Below are positions 41,094 to 49,693 of a DNA stretch of 64,000 nt, piece by piece; positions within the stretch are counted from its first letter, which is position 1, and every line of letters begins with the position of its first letter. The notes under the pieces were generated by a model, which saw only the letters and a program-made list of their open reading frames with translations, did not search any database and was not told the origin of the DNA. A program made the position numbers and the translations under genes. The stretch lies in assembly GCA_963708245.1 (NCBI GenBank), contig OY970201.1, forward strand, positions 2,232,001 to 2,296,000. The letters run 5' to 3'. Source of the stretch: CAVYXK01 sp963708245. GTDB lineage: Bacteria > Pseudomonadota > Alphaproteobacteria > Acetobacterales > Acetobacteraceae.

Positions 41094-42128
41094 ATGGAAG
41101 CGGAGCCCAACCAGACACGGTATGCGCGGCAGATGGCGCTGAAGGAGATCGGCCAAGCCGGACAGCGGATGATCGCCGCCTCGACCGTTGTGGTGGTTGG
41201 GTTGGGTGCGCTTGGCAGCAATAGCACGAACCTCTTGGCGCGCGCCGGTATCGGCACATTGCGGCTAATCGACAGGGACTTCGTCGACTGGACCAACCTG
41301 CAGCGGCAGTCCCTGTTCGTGGAGGAAGACGCCGCCCAATCTCTGCCAAAGCCGGAGGCGGCAGTGCGGCACCTGAAACGGATCAACTCCGCGATCCACT
41401 ACGAGCCCATCGTTGAGGACATCAACCCCGGTAACGTCGAGCGAATCGTGGCCGGGGCGGCTGTCGTGGTGGACGGGTTAGACAATTTCTACACGCGGGC
41501 GCTTGTCAACCAGGCGTGCGTGAAGCATGGAATTCCCTGGATCTATGGCGCCTGCCTGGGAACCTTTGGCAGCGCCGCCACGATCGTCCCGGGGACTTCG
41601 GCGTGCCTGAACTGCCTGCTGCCCGATGTCGCGCAGGTAACCACGCCACCGGTGAGCTGCGAAACCGTGGGCGTGCTCGGCCCGGTCCCGGCATTGATCG
41701 CGGCTTGGCAGACGGCGGAAGCCATCAAGATCGTGGCGGGCAGGAAGGATGCGGTATCGCCGCACCTGCTTCATGTCGAGCTGTGGGACAGCGATTTCTC
41801 AACCTTGCCAATGACCCGTGACCCCGGGTGTATGGTGTGCGGGCAGCACAAATTCGACCTTCTCGAGCACGGGAACCGCTTGGCTAGCGCGTCGCTATGT
41901 GGACGCGACGCGGTTCAGATCGTACCGCCCCCGTCGTTCGACATGGATTTCGATTTGCTTCGCGAGACCCTCGGCAGGATTTTCACGCTCAGCGAGAACC
42001 CGTTTCTCATCAAATTTCGCGCCGATGGCCACGATGTCGTGGTTTTCCACGATGGCCGCGCAATGGTCTTCGGTACGTCGGATCCAAAAGCAGCACTGAG
42101 CCTCTACGGCAAATATATCGGAGGCTGA
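41094..42128 (+). CDS. MoeB/ThiF-family E1-like adenylyltransferase
   Basis: 344 residues. It has the nucleotide-binding VVVVGLGALGSNSTNLLAR near residue 35, the NLQRQSLF Arg finger region, the catalytic-type Cys C189 in PPVSCETVGVLGP, and a structural zinc site C171/C174 with C246/C249. A C-terminal extension of about 75 residues is unlike E. coli MoeB. It would adenylate the Gly-Gly end of the MoaD-like protein encoded at 34270, in the same operon. ThiF or HesA roles are less likely given the neighbours. Confidence 0.87.
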   Translation: MEAEPNQTRYARQMALKEIGQAGQRMIAASTVVVVGLGALGSNSTNLLARAGIGTLRLIDRDFVDWTNLQRQSLFVEEDAAQSLPKPEAAVRHLKRINSAIHYEPIVEDINPGNVERIVAGAAVVVDGLDNFYTRALVNQACVKHGIPWIYGACLGTFGSAATIVPGTSACLNCLLPDVAQVTTPPVSCETVGVLGPVPALIAAWQTAEAIKIVAGRKDAVSPHLLHVELWDSDFSTLPMTRDPGCMVCGQHKFDLLEHGNRLASASLCGRDAVQIVPPPSFDMDFDLLRETLGRIFTLSENPFLIKFRADGHDVVVFHDGRAMVFGTSDPKAALSLYGKYIGG

Positions 42129-42133
42129 CCCGC

Positions 42134-43288
42134 ATGACCAAGGGCCCGATCTACCTGGACAATGCAGCGACGACCTGGCCAAAGCCGGAAGAGGTCTATC
42201 ATGCGATCGACGTAGCCATGCGCGAACACGGCGCCAACCCGGGTCGCGGCTCGTACCGGATGTCAGTAGACGCGCAGCGCCTGGTTGACCAGACCAGGCA
42301 GGCGGTCTGCCGTCTGTTCAATGCGCCGGCTCCAGAACGGGTCATTTTCACGCTGAACTGCACCGACGCGCTGTGCCTGGTGCTGAAAGGGTTGATCAAA
42401 TCGGGCGACCGAGTGGTGACCGGGCCATTCGAACACAATTCCGTCATGCGCCCGCTTCACTCACTACGCCAACTGGGCGCGCAGGTGGCGGTGGCAAAAT
42501 CGACCGGGATGTTCGGCATAGACCTGGATCATTTCCGTGAGCTCTGCCGTGAGCGTGTTGACTACGTCGTCATCTCGCACGTCTCGAATGTCACGGGCTG
42601 CGTGTCGCCAATCAGGGAAATCGCTGCCATCACCCACGAACGGGGGGGATTGCTCATTCTCGACGCGGCGCAGAGCGCCGGGGACCTGGAAATCGATATG
42701 CAGGATTTGGGCGTGGATGTTCTAGCGGCTCCGGGACACAAGGGACTTTACGGACCTATGGGAACCGGTGTGTTGGTTTTGTCCGCTCCTTTGCCTGTGC
42801 AGGCGTTTCGCGAGGGCGGTACTGGCTTCCAGTCGGAACGTCCCGAACAGCCGACGGAGTACCCCTGGCGGCTCGAAGCGGGTACCATCAATCTGCCTGG
42901 CATCGCTGGGTTAGCCGCGGGGATCCGCTTCATCGGGTCTGCCGGCGTAAGTGCCAACGCAAACCATGAAGCGTTGCTCGCGCAGGCGTTGGTGAATCAA
43001 CTGCGACAGATTGACGGCGTGAGCGTCTTTTGCGACTCGGTACCCCGGACCGGTGTTATCTCGTTCCGACTCGATGCAGTGGACGTCGCCCTGACCGGGA
43101 CAATCCTCGACGATTCGTTTAGAATTGCCGTACGCACTGGACTGCATTGCGCTCCAGTAACGCACCAAGCCATCGGAACTTTCCCCGAAGGAACCGTGCG
43201 GGTGAGTTTCGGTCGATTCAACACCAGCAGCGATGTGGACGCGCTCGTCGCCGCCGTACGCCGAATCAGCAACACACCATACCACTGA
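42134..43288 (+). CDS. class V aminotransferase-fold cysteine desulfurase
   Basis: 384 residues from ATG 42134; upstream open frame is shadow of the E1 gene. It has the NifS/SufS-like start YLDNAATTWPKPEEVYHA, PLP lysine K203 in APGHKGLYGPMG and the active-site Cys C339 in RTGLHCAPVTHQAIGT. It resembles the CsdA-like group of short desulfurases often found with selenium or molybdenum genes. Here it most likely supplies persulfide sulfur for the MoeB/MoaD pair, or sulfurates the tungsten centre. Confidence 0.88.
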   Translation: MTKGPIYLDNAATTWPKPEEVYHAIDVAMREHGANPGRGSYRMSVDAQRLVDQTRQAVCRLFNAPAPERVIFTLNCTDALCLVLKGLIKSGDRVVTGPFEHNSVMRPLHSLRQLGAQVAVAKSTGMFGIDLDHFRELCRERVDYVVISHVSNVTGCVSPIREIAAITHERGGLLILDAAQSAGDLEIDMQDLGVDVLAAPGHKGLYGPMGTGVLVLSAPLPVQAFREGGTGFQSERPEQPTEYPWRLEAGTINLPGIAGLAAGIRFIGSAGVSANANHEALLAQALVNQLRQIDGVSVFCDSVPRTGVISFRLDAVDVALTGTILDDSFRIAVRTGLHCAPVTHQAIGTFPEGTVRVSFGRFNTSSDVDALVAAVRRISNTPYH

Positions 43289-43315
43289 TCGATCCGTTCG
43301 AGTGGATGATCGCCT

Positions 43316-44569
43316 ATGTGGAAGGTGTCGGTGACGGATCACTGCAACGTGGGGGGCAGACGCCTCGTCGGACTCCATAACGTGACGACAGAAGGACGCT
43401 CCAGCGAACATCTATCGCTCGTCGATGCCTGGGGGTGGCTCGATGCTTGTCCGGACGTGATCGGCTCCGAGCTGGCTCCTCTCCATAAGGCTTTCGGACG
43501 TGTCCTGTCGGCACCGCTCACGTTTCCTGCGGATAGGCCGAATCGCGACCTTGTGCTGGTCGATGGCTACGCCGTGCGGGCCGAGAGCACACTGGGCGCC
43601 AGCAGCTACAATCCGCTGCTTCTTGCCATTGTTCCCAAAGGCAACGCCGTGGCCGCGGGATGTGCATCTATCTGCCATGCCGGCGAAACATTGCCCGCCG
43701 GCGCCGACGCGGTGCTGTCGCTGGAAGCCAGCGAACTGGTCGGCACTAATCTCGAGGTATGCGATGCGGTCGCGCGCGGCTCAGGCGTTGGGCGCAAGGG
43801 CGAAGCCGCACGGCGCGACGATGTGGCCGTCGAGGCCGGGTGTCAATTGGGCGCGCCGCAAATTGCTCTGGCCGCATCTCTCGGCGTGACGCACCTGCCC
43901 GTCCGACGCAGCCCGATTGTCGCGCTCATTCTTGCCGGCCCCAAGCCACAAGCGGTCGAGGCGCTTGGTCTGGCCATGACTGCTCTGGTCCGGCGGGATG
44001 GCGGAGTAGCGCGTCTCGCGCACTGCAAGGGAGATATGGCGCGGACGCTGTCATGCGCCGCGGCGGCCGATCTCGTTGTGCTGGTCGGGCGCAGCGGCTG
44101 GGGTGAGGATGATAACGCCGTGCATGCCATCGCTGCGGCCTGTGGACGGATCGACCATCACGGCTTGGCCCTGACGCCCGGCGGAACGACCGGCTTTGGC
44201 TGCATTGGCGGAGCGCCGTTGTTGCTGCTCCCGGGCGATCCGCTGTCCGCGCTGGTGACCCACGAACTGCTGGCCGGCCGATTGCTTCGCCGCCTCGCCG
44301 GCAGAGCGTCTGACTGGCCCTGTGCGGTCAAGCGGTTCACGCTGTCACGCAAGATCGCTTCGCCCATCGGGCTGAGCGAGTGGGTGCCTATCGTCTGCCG
44401 CGGATCAAGCGCCGAGCCACTCGCTGTGCCGCCGGCTGACGGAATCGCTTGCTATGCCAGGGCGGACGGATTCCTCGTTGTCCCCGCCGATCTCGAAGGC
44501 TATGCGCCCGGCGCGCTGATCGACGTCGTCGTCATGTCGGGTGACATTAGCGGGCAGGAAGGGTCATGA
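43316..44569 (+). CDS. divergent MoeA-like protein
   Basis: 417 residues from ATG 43316, or about 395 from GTG 43382, which starts closer to the conserved region. MoeA inserts the metal into adenylated molybdopterin. This copy keeps the domain order (LVDGYAVRAES in domain 3, PGDPLSALVTHELLAG in the active-site area), but the usual GGTSxG loop is replaced by VLVGRSGWGEDDN and the subdomain sequence is loose. It may have lost catalysis and serve as a partner of the following MoeA fusion, to which it is coupled by an ATGA overlap, or it may be tuned to tungsten. Confidence 0.75.
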   Translation: MWKVSVTDHCNVGGRRLVGLHNVTTEGRSSEHLSLVDAWGWLDACPDVIGSELAPLHKAFGRVLSAPLTFPADRPNRDLVLVDGYAVRAESTLGASSYNPLLLAIVPKGNAVAAGCASICHAGETLPAGADAVLSLEASELVGTNLEVCDAVARGSGVGRKGEAARRDDVAVEAGCQLGAPQIALAASLGVTHLPVRRSPIVALILAGPKPQAVEALGLAMTALVRRDGGVARLAHCKGDMARTLSCAAAADLVVLVGRSGWGEDDNAVHAIAAACGRIDHHGLALTPGGTTGFGCIGGAPLLLLPGDPLSALVTHELLAGRLLRRLAGRASDWPCAVKRFTLSRKIASPIGLSEWVPIVCRGSSAEPLAVPPADGIACYARADGFLVVPADLEGYAPGALIDVVVMSGDISGQEGS

Positions 44570-46566
44570 CCCCGCCAGAACCAGACTTCGCGGCACGGCC
44601 GACCGCTGACTTCATTCGGCAGTCGGCTCGGCAGCAGCAGTTCCTCTCCGTCACCAGCCGCGACGAGGCGGAGGCGCGGTTTCGTAGCTATCTTACCTTG
44701 GTGCCGCTTGGCGAGGAAATTGTGCCGCTCGCGCAGTGCCGAAGCCGTGTGCTGGCGCGCGATCTCGCAGCGGCGGTGGACGTGCCGGCCTTCGATCGTT
44801 CCAATGTCGATGGGTTCGCGGTGCGCGCTGCCGATCTGGAGGGGGCACGCCCCGATGCGCCGCGACGGCTGCGGCTGAATCGCGAGGTGCTGACGCCCGG
44901 CCGTGTGCCGCAGGAAACCGTCATGCCTGGCACCGCAACGATCATCGCCACTGGCGGTATGATCCCGCGTGGCGCCGATGCAGTGGTAATGGTCGAACGG
45001 ACGGAGTTCATCGGCGCGGCGGAGGGGAGCGCCGGTGGCGATCCGGCGGTGGACGTTAGTCAGCCGCTGGCACCGGGCGCTGCCATATCAGCGGCTGGGT
45101 CGGATATCGGCGCCGGCGAAACGGTGCTGCGCGTCGGGACCGTCCTTGGCTCGCGCGAAGTCGCGCTGCTGGCGGCAATCGGTGTGAACGACGTTCCGGT
45201 CTTCCGGCGACCGCGCGTCGCCATCCTCTCAACCGGCGACGAACTGGTGCGGGCAGGCGATACCATTCGTGCCGGACAGGTTTTCGACAGCAATGGGCCG
45301 ATGCTGGCGGCCGCGGTCGAGGAACTGGGCTGCGTCGCCGTCCCATTAGGGATTGTCCCGGACGATCCCGCGAGCATGGCAGCTTCTGTGGACCACGCGA
45401 TCGCCGCGGCAGACGTGGTGCTGCTGTCGGGCGGCACGTCCAAGGGGGCCGGCGACATTGCCTATCGCACGGTGGCCCGCTTCACCGATCCCGGCATCGT
45501 GGTGCATGGCGTGGCGTTGAAGCCAGGCAAGCCGCTCTGCCTTGCGGTCACCCAGGGCAAACCGGTGGTCATCCTGCCCGGTTTCCCGACCTCGGCGACG
45601 TTCACCTTCCACGAGTTCGTTGCCCCGGTCGTGCGCATCCTGTCAGGGCTACCTGCGCTGCGTCGCGAGACGAAGACAGCGACACTGCCGGTGAAGCTGA
45701 TCTCCGAACGCGGGCGGACTGAATATGCCCTGGTATCTCTGACGGAACGATCGGAAGGCGGGCTCGCAGCGTATCCCATCGGCAAGGGTTCCGGGGCGGT
45801 AACGGCCTTCTGCATGGCGGATGGCTTCTTCGCCATTCCGGTGCAGACCGAAATGGTACCGGCAGGCACAGACATCTCGGTGACGATCATCGGGGCAGCG
45901 GCGGAGCCTGCGGATCTCATGGCCATCGGCAGCCATTGCGTCGGCCTCGACTACCTCATCGGATGGCTGGTGCGCGAGGGACTGAGGGCGAAAGTACTGT
46001 CGGTCGGCAGCACGGCCGGCCTCATGGCGGCGAAGCGCGGAGAGTGCGATATCGCCGGCATCCATCTGATGGATCCGGCCACCGGTATCTACAATCGCTC
46101 TTATGTCGACGATACGTTGCGGCTGGTGCGTGGTTATGGCCGGCTGCAGGGGGTCGTGTATCGGCGCGATGACCCGCGTTTTGCGGGGCTGGATGCGGCT
46201 GGCGCGATTGCCAAGGTGTGCCTTGATCCCGATTGCCTGATGGCCAATCGCAACGCCGGCAGCGGCACGCGTCTGCTCATCGACCGTCTGCTCGGCAATG
46301 CCAGGCCCGCGGGCTACACCCATCAGGCCCGCTCCCACAATGCAGTGGCGGCAGCCATTGCGCAGCAGCGTGCCGACTGGGGCGTAGCGATCGAGACGGT
46401 GGCTCATCGCTATGGCCTCGGTTTCCTGCCACTGCAGGCGGAGGAATATGACTTCGTCATTCCCGCCACGCGGTTCGATCGCCCGGCCGTGCGTCGCTTC
46501 GTGGCACTGCTGCAGGACGCGGCCGTACGCGCCGAGTTGGCGCGGATGGGCTTTGCAAGCGTGTAA
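44566..46566 (+). CDS. MoeA fused to periplasmic-binding-like domain
   Basis: 666 residues. Residues 1 to about 410 are a canonical MoeA with the metal-insertion motifs SNVDGFAVRA, STGDELVRAGD, LLSGGTSKGAGDIAY and LPGFPTSATFTFHEF. Residues about 440-666 form a PBP-like domain (IGSHCVGLDYLIGWLVREG, NRNAGSGTRLLIDRLLG, WGVAIETVAHRYGLGFLPL) of the type fused to MoeA or to a ModE-like regulator in molybdate/tungstate genes. The second domain could bind the oxoanion, a cofactor intermediate or a ligand that sets metal choice. A role in inserting W into AOR is inferred. Confidence 0.85.
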   Translation: MTPPEPDFAARPTADFIRQSARQQQFLSVTSRDEAEARFRSYLTLVPLGEEIVPLAQCRSRVLARDLAAAVDVPAFDRSNVDGFAVRAADLEGARPDAPRRLRLNREVLTPGRVPQETVMPGTATIIATGGMIPRGADAVVMVERTEFIGAAEGSAGGDPAVDVSQPLAPGAAISAAGSDIGAGETVLRVGTVLGSREVALLAAIGVNDVPVFRRPRVAILSTGDELVRAGDTIRAGQVFDSNGPMLAAAVEELGCVAVPLGIVPDDPASMAASVDHAIAAADVVLLSGGTSKGAGDIAYRTVARFTDPGIVVHGVALKPGKPLCLAVTQGKPVVILPGFPTSATFTFHEFVAPVVRILSGLPALRRETKTATLPVKLISERGRTEYALVSLTERSEGGLAAYPIGKGSGAVTAFCMADGFFAIPVQTEMVPAGTDISVTIIGAAAEPADLMAIGSHCVGLDYLIGWLVREGLRAKVLSVGSTAGLMAAKRGECDIAGIHLMDPATGIYNRSYVDDTLRLVRGYGRLQGVVYRRDDPRFAGLDAAGAIAKVCLDPDCLMANRNAGSGTRLLIDRLLGNARPAGYTHQARSHNAVAAAIAQQRADWGVAIETVAHRYGLGFLPLQAEEYDFVIPATRFDRPAVRRFVALLQDAAVRAELARMGFASV

Positions 46567-46649
46567 TGGCGCAGCCGATATAAGCGCGTGCGGCGATGGA
46601 TTTTCAGGGGTGTGGGTTTGGTGTCGCATCTGGTGTGAGGAGGCTTAGC

Positions 46650-47621
46650 ATGGTTTGCCGAATGATGCTTGTGACCGCCATCGCGTTGCTGTGCGCGGTC
46701 GTCGGCGTTTCCACCCAGGCCCCCGCAGAAACACCAGTGACGTTGACGATCTTTGGGGCCGGCACGCTGGCCGCGCCCTTCAGGCAGATTGACGCGGCCT
46801 TTCAGCGGGAGAACCCGGGTGTTGTCGTCCATGCCCAGTTCGGCGGCAGCGTGATGATGTCCAGGAGGATCACCGATCTCCGTCAGAACGCTGATGTGCT
46901 CGCAGTCGCGGATTACAGCGTGATTCCGAAATACCTGTTCGGCGGAGATGGAAAGGCTGCGTACGCTAATTGGTACGCCGGTTTTGCACGGAACGCCATT
47001 ACATTTGTTTACACAGACAAAAGCCAGTTCTCCAATGAGGTATCGTCCAAGAATTGGTACGAGTATTTGACCAGGCCGGGCGTGCAAATCGGCCGTTCCA
47101 ATCCCGACACAGACCCGTCCGGATACCAGACCCTCCAGATGCTGGCCCTGGCGGGACAGTATTATCATTCGCCAGGTCTTCAGGCCAAGGTGCTGGCCAA
47201 CGCTCCGCCTAAGAACATGCGGGATACAGAGACCGACCTCCTCGCTGCACTACAACTGGGACAGATCGACTATCTGGCGATCTATCGGTCAGACGCACTG
47301 CAGCATCATCTGAAATATCTCGACCTTCCGGCGGAGATCAACCTCAGCGATGCTGCCGACGCCGCGGCGTATGCCACCGCCGTGGCCCACACGAAGAATG
47401 GCGATGTGGCCGGCAGACCCATCGTCTACGCCGTCACCATTCCGAGCAACGCCGATCATCCCGACTGGGCTCAGAAGTACGTCACCTTTCTGCTGAGCCC
47501 GGAAGGCCAGAAGATCATGGCGGAGAACGGCTTCGGCACTGTGAGCTCGGCCTACGCCGTCAACCTCGACAAAATGCCTGAGAACATCCGCGCCATGGTC
47601 AAGCCTTGGCCGGGCAACTGA
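46650..47621 (+). CDS. wtpA: Wtp-type tungstate/molybdate-binding protein
   Basis: 323 residues from ATG 46650, which has an excellent ribosome-binding sequence (gaggagg). A signal peptide covers about residues 1-27 with cleavage after APA. The mature protein resembles WtpA more than ModA or TupA: TIFGAGTLAAPFRQIDAAFQ, then FGGSVMMSRRITDLRQNADV and VADYSVIPKYL. It captures tungstate or molybdate in the periplasm for the following permease and ATPase. The AOR context favours tungstate. Confidence 0.85.
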   Translation: MVCRMMLVTAIALLCAVVGVSTQAPAETPVTLTIFGAGTLAAPFRQIDAAFQRENPGVVVHAQFGGSVMMSRRITDLRQNADVLAVADYSVIPKYLFGGDGKAAYANWYAGFARNAITFVYTDKSQFSNEVSSKNWYEYLTRPGVQIGRSNPDTDPSGYQTLQMLALAGQYYHSPGLQAKVLANAPPKNMRDTETDLLAALQLGQIDYLAIYRSDALQHHLKYLDLPAEINLSDAADAAAYATAVAHTKNGDVAGRPIVYAVTIPSNADHPDWAQKYVTFLLSPEGQKIMAENGFGTVSSAYAVNLDKMPENIRAMVKPWPGN

Positions 47622-48430
47622 CGAGAGTTCCCGCACGATCGACGGGCGTTGTCCTCGTGTTCTGGTTCATCGGCAGCCTGCTGCTGGCGTTCATCCTTGT
47701 GCCGTTGATCGGGCTCGCCACGACGCAATCCTCGGGAAATCTTGCCCGGGTGGCCGCCATGCCGGACGTTCGCGTGGCAATCTGGCTCAGTCTTCTGGCA
47801 GCCTTTCTGACCGCAGGCTGGGCGGCATTGCTCGGTATACCGCTGGCCTATGTTCTTGCGCGCACCGAATTTCGTGGCAAGGAAATCGTCACCGCCGTTG
47901 TCGACCTGCCGCTTGCCGTTCCGCACACGGTGGCCGGCATCGCTCTGCTGATTGTGTTCGGGCGGCAGGGGTGGATTGGCGGACCGGCCGGCCTTGTCTT
48001 CGGCCTGCGCTTCTGGGGTACCCTCGCGGGAATCGTGGTCGGCATGCTGTTCGTATCGGTGCCCTATACCGTGAACGCTGCGCAGATCGGTTTCGAAGCG
48101 GTCGACCCTCGACTTGAGAAAGTGGCCCGCACGCTCGGTATGGGGCAGTGGGGTGTCCTCGCGCACGTCACCCTGCCACTCGCATGGCGCAGCATCATGA
48201 CCGGCCTCACACTGACCTATGCGCGCGCGATCAGCGAATTCGCCGCCGTGGCGATCCTGGCCTACTATCCGATGACGGCGCCGGTGAAAGTTTACGAGTT
48301 GTTCCTGCAATTCGGCCTCGACGAGTCGTCCGCCATGGCGCTGCTGCTGCTCGTCGTATCGCTGGCGCTTTTCATTCTGTTCCGCTATATCGCGCGTCGC
48401 CGCACCGTCTTCATGGGTGCCGGGCGATGA
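47606..48430 (+). CDS. wtpB: Wtp/Mod-type ABC permease
   Basis: 274 residues if started at TTG 47606, which overlaps the wtpA stop by 16 bases; no ATG or GTG lies close to the first helix. It has six or so membrane helices and the permease EAA loop (DPRLEKVARTLGMGQWGVLA). It forms the channel of the oxoanion importer. The weak start codon and overlap suggest translational coupling to the binding protein. Confidence 0.85.
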   Translation: MAGQLTRVPARSTGVVLVFWFIGSLLLAFILVPLIGLATTQSSGNLARVAAMPDVRVAIWLSLLAAFLTAGWAALLGIPLAYVLARTEFRGKEIVTAVVDLPLAVPHTVAGIALLIVFGRQGWIGGPAGLVFGLRFWGTLAGIVVGMLFVSVPYTVNAAQIGFEAVDPRLEKVARTLGMGQWGVLAHVTLPLAWRSIMTGLTLTYARAISEFAAVAILAYYPMTAPVKVYELFLQFGLDESSAMALLLLVVSLALFILFRYIARRRTVFMGAGR

Positions 48431-49587
48431 CGGGCACCGCCGTAGCGATCGAGGCGGCCTGCCTGACACTAGGTCAGTTCACGTTGCGCAACATCGACCT
48501 TGCGCTCAACGCCGGCGAGATCATGGTGCTGCTCGGCCCCAACGGTGCCGGCAAGTCGGTCTGCTTGGAAATGATCGCGGGGTTTCACCGCCCTGCGACC
48601 GGGCGCATCTTGATAAACGGCCGCGAGGTGACGGACCTCCCGCCGGAGCAGCGGCGTGTGGGGCTAGTGTTCCAGAACTTCGGCCTGTTTCCCCACCTCC
48701 CAGTCGTTAGAAATGTTGCTTTTGGACTCCGCGCACGTCACCGCGCAGGGCATTCGGAGGCCAGGCGCGGCGTCGCGGAGCTGCTGTCACGATTCGGTAT
48801 CCAGCATCTGTCGGTTCGGTATCCACAGGATCTCAGCCCGGGCGAAAAACAGCGGGTCGCCCTCGCGCGCGCCCTGGCTACCCGACCCGACGTGTTCCTG
48901 TTCGACGAGCCATTCTCCGCGCTTGATGCGCGCACGCGCGATGCTCTGCGTGACGAGCTGAGGGTATTCCTGCGGGAAGCGGGTGTACCGGCGATTTTCG
49001 TAACCCACGACCAGACGGATGCTGTCCTGCTGGCGGATCGCGTCGCCGTCATCCATCGGGGTGAGATCCAGCAGGTCGGCACCTTGCCGGGCATATTCCG
49101 CAAGCCGGCCAATGCCTTCGTGGCGGAATTCACCGGCACGGAAAACATCCTGGCGGCACGGCCGTTGGACAAATGCGGTGGCCTGTGGCGCGTCCAGGTC
49201 AATGACAGAGTGCTTTATGCCCCGGGCGATGACCCGACCGGCAACGCCGCATTGTTGTGCATACGGGCCGAAGAGGTCGGCCTGTGCGTGATGGATGGTG
49301 CCGGCTCGCTCGGCTTCAATGGTGTCACGAACAGGCTTGCGGGAAGGGTGACTGACGCCAAGAGCTTGGGAGCGATATCCAGGGTAGCGGTGGATTGCGG
49401 CTTTGCGTTGGTTGCGTATCTGACGCATCGGGATATACGCGGGCTCGGCCTTACGCCTGGCCTGGAGGTCGTTGTAGAGATCGAGGCCAGCTCAATCCAT
49501 CTGCTGAGGCAGCACGCGGACGCCACCTCTTCGCGAGGCGAGGTTCGGAGCAGCGGGAGGGCGCTGATCCCGCATCGCTGGCGGTGA
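48427..49587 (+). CDS. wtpC: Wtp/Mod-type ABC ATPase
   Basis: 386 residues from ATG 48427. The ABC motifs are Walker A LLGPNGAGKS, Q-loop LVFQNFGLFPHLP, signature LSPGEKQRVALARA and Walker B VFLFDEPFSALD, followed by an H-loop His in FVTHDQTD. The C-terminal 130 residues contain a MOP/TOBE-like domain (VTNRLAGRVTDAKSLGA) that can bind oxoanion and inhibit transport. It completes a three-gene importer and the rightward operon. Confidence 0.88.
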   Translation: MTGTAVAIEAACLTLGQFTLRNIDLALNAGEIMVLLGPNGAGKSVCLEMIAGFHRPATGRILINGREVTDLPPEQRRVGLVFQNFGLFPHLPVVRNVAFGLRARHRAGHSEARRGVAELLSRFGIQHLSVRYPQDLSPGEKQRVALARALATRPDVFLFDEPFSALDARTRDALRDELRVFLREAGVPAIFVTHDQTDAVLLADRVAVIHRGEIQQVGTLPGIFRKPANAFVAEFTGTENILAARPLDKCGGLWRVQVNDRVLYAPGDDPTGNAALLCIRAEEVGLCVMDGAGSLGFNGVTNRLAGRVTDAKSLGAISRVAVDCGFALVAYLTHRDIRGLGLTPGLEVVVEIEASSIHLLRQHADATSSRGEVRSSGRALIPHRWR

Positions 49588-49615
49588 GCAACAGGTCGAC
49601 AGCCTGACCAATCCT

Positions 49616-49649
49616 GACATGAGAACCAGTCACCGTCCGGGTTCTTGTC
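49616..49649 (+). terminator. possible bidirectional terminator hairpin
   Basis: An imperfect inverted repeat, with agaacc (49622-49627) pairing ggttct (49640-49645) and outer gaca/tgtc pairs, lies between the convergent wtpC and moeA genes. There is no long T-run, so efficiency is uncertain. Confidence 0.35.
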
Positions 49650-49693
49650 AGCGATGCGCTCGGACGAGAGCCGCCCGCCTCGCGTACGGGCGA

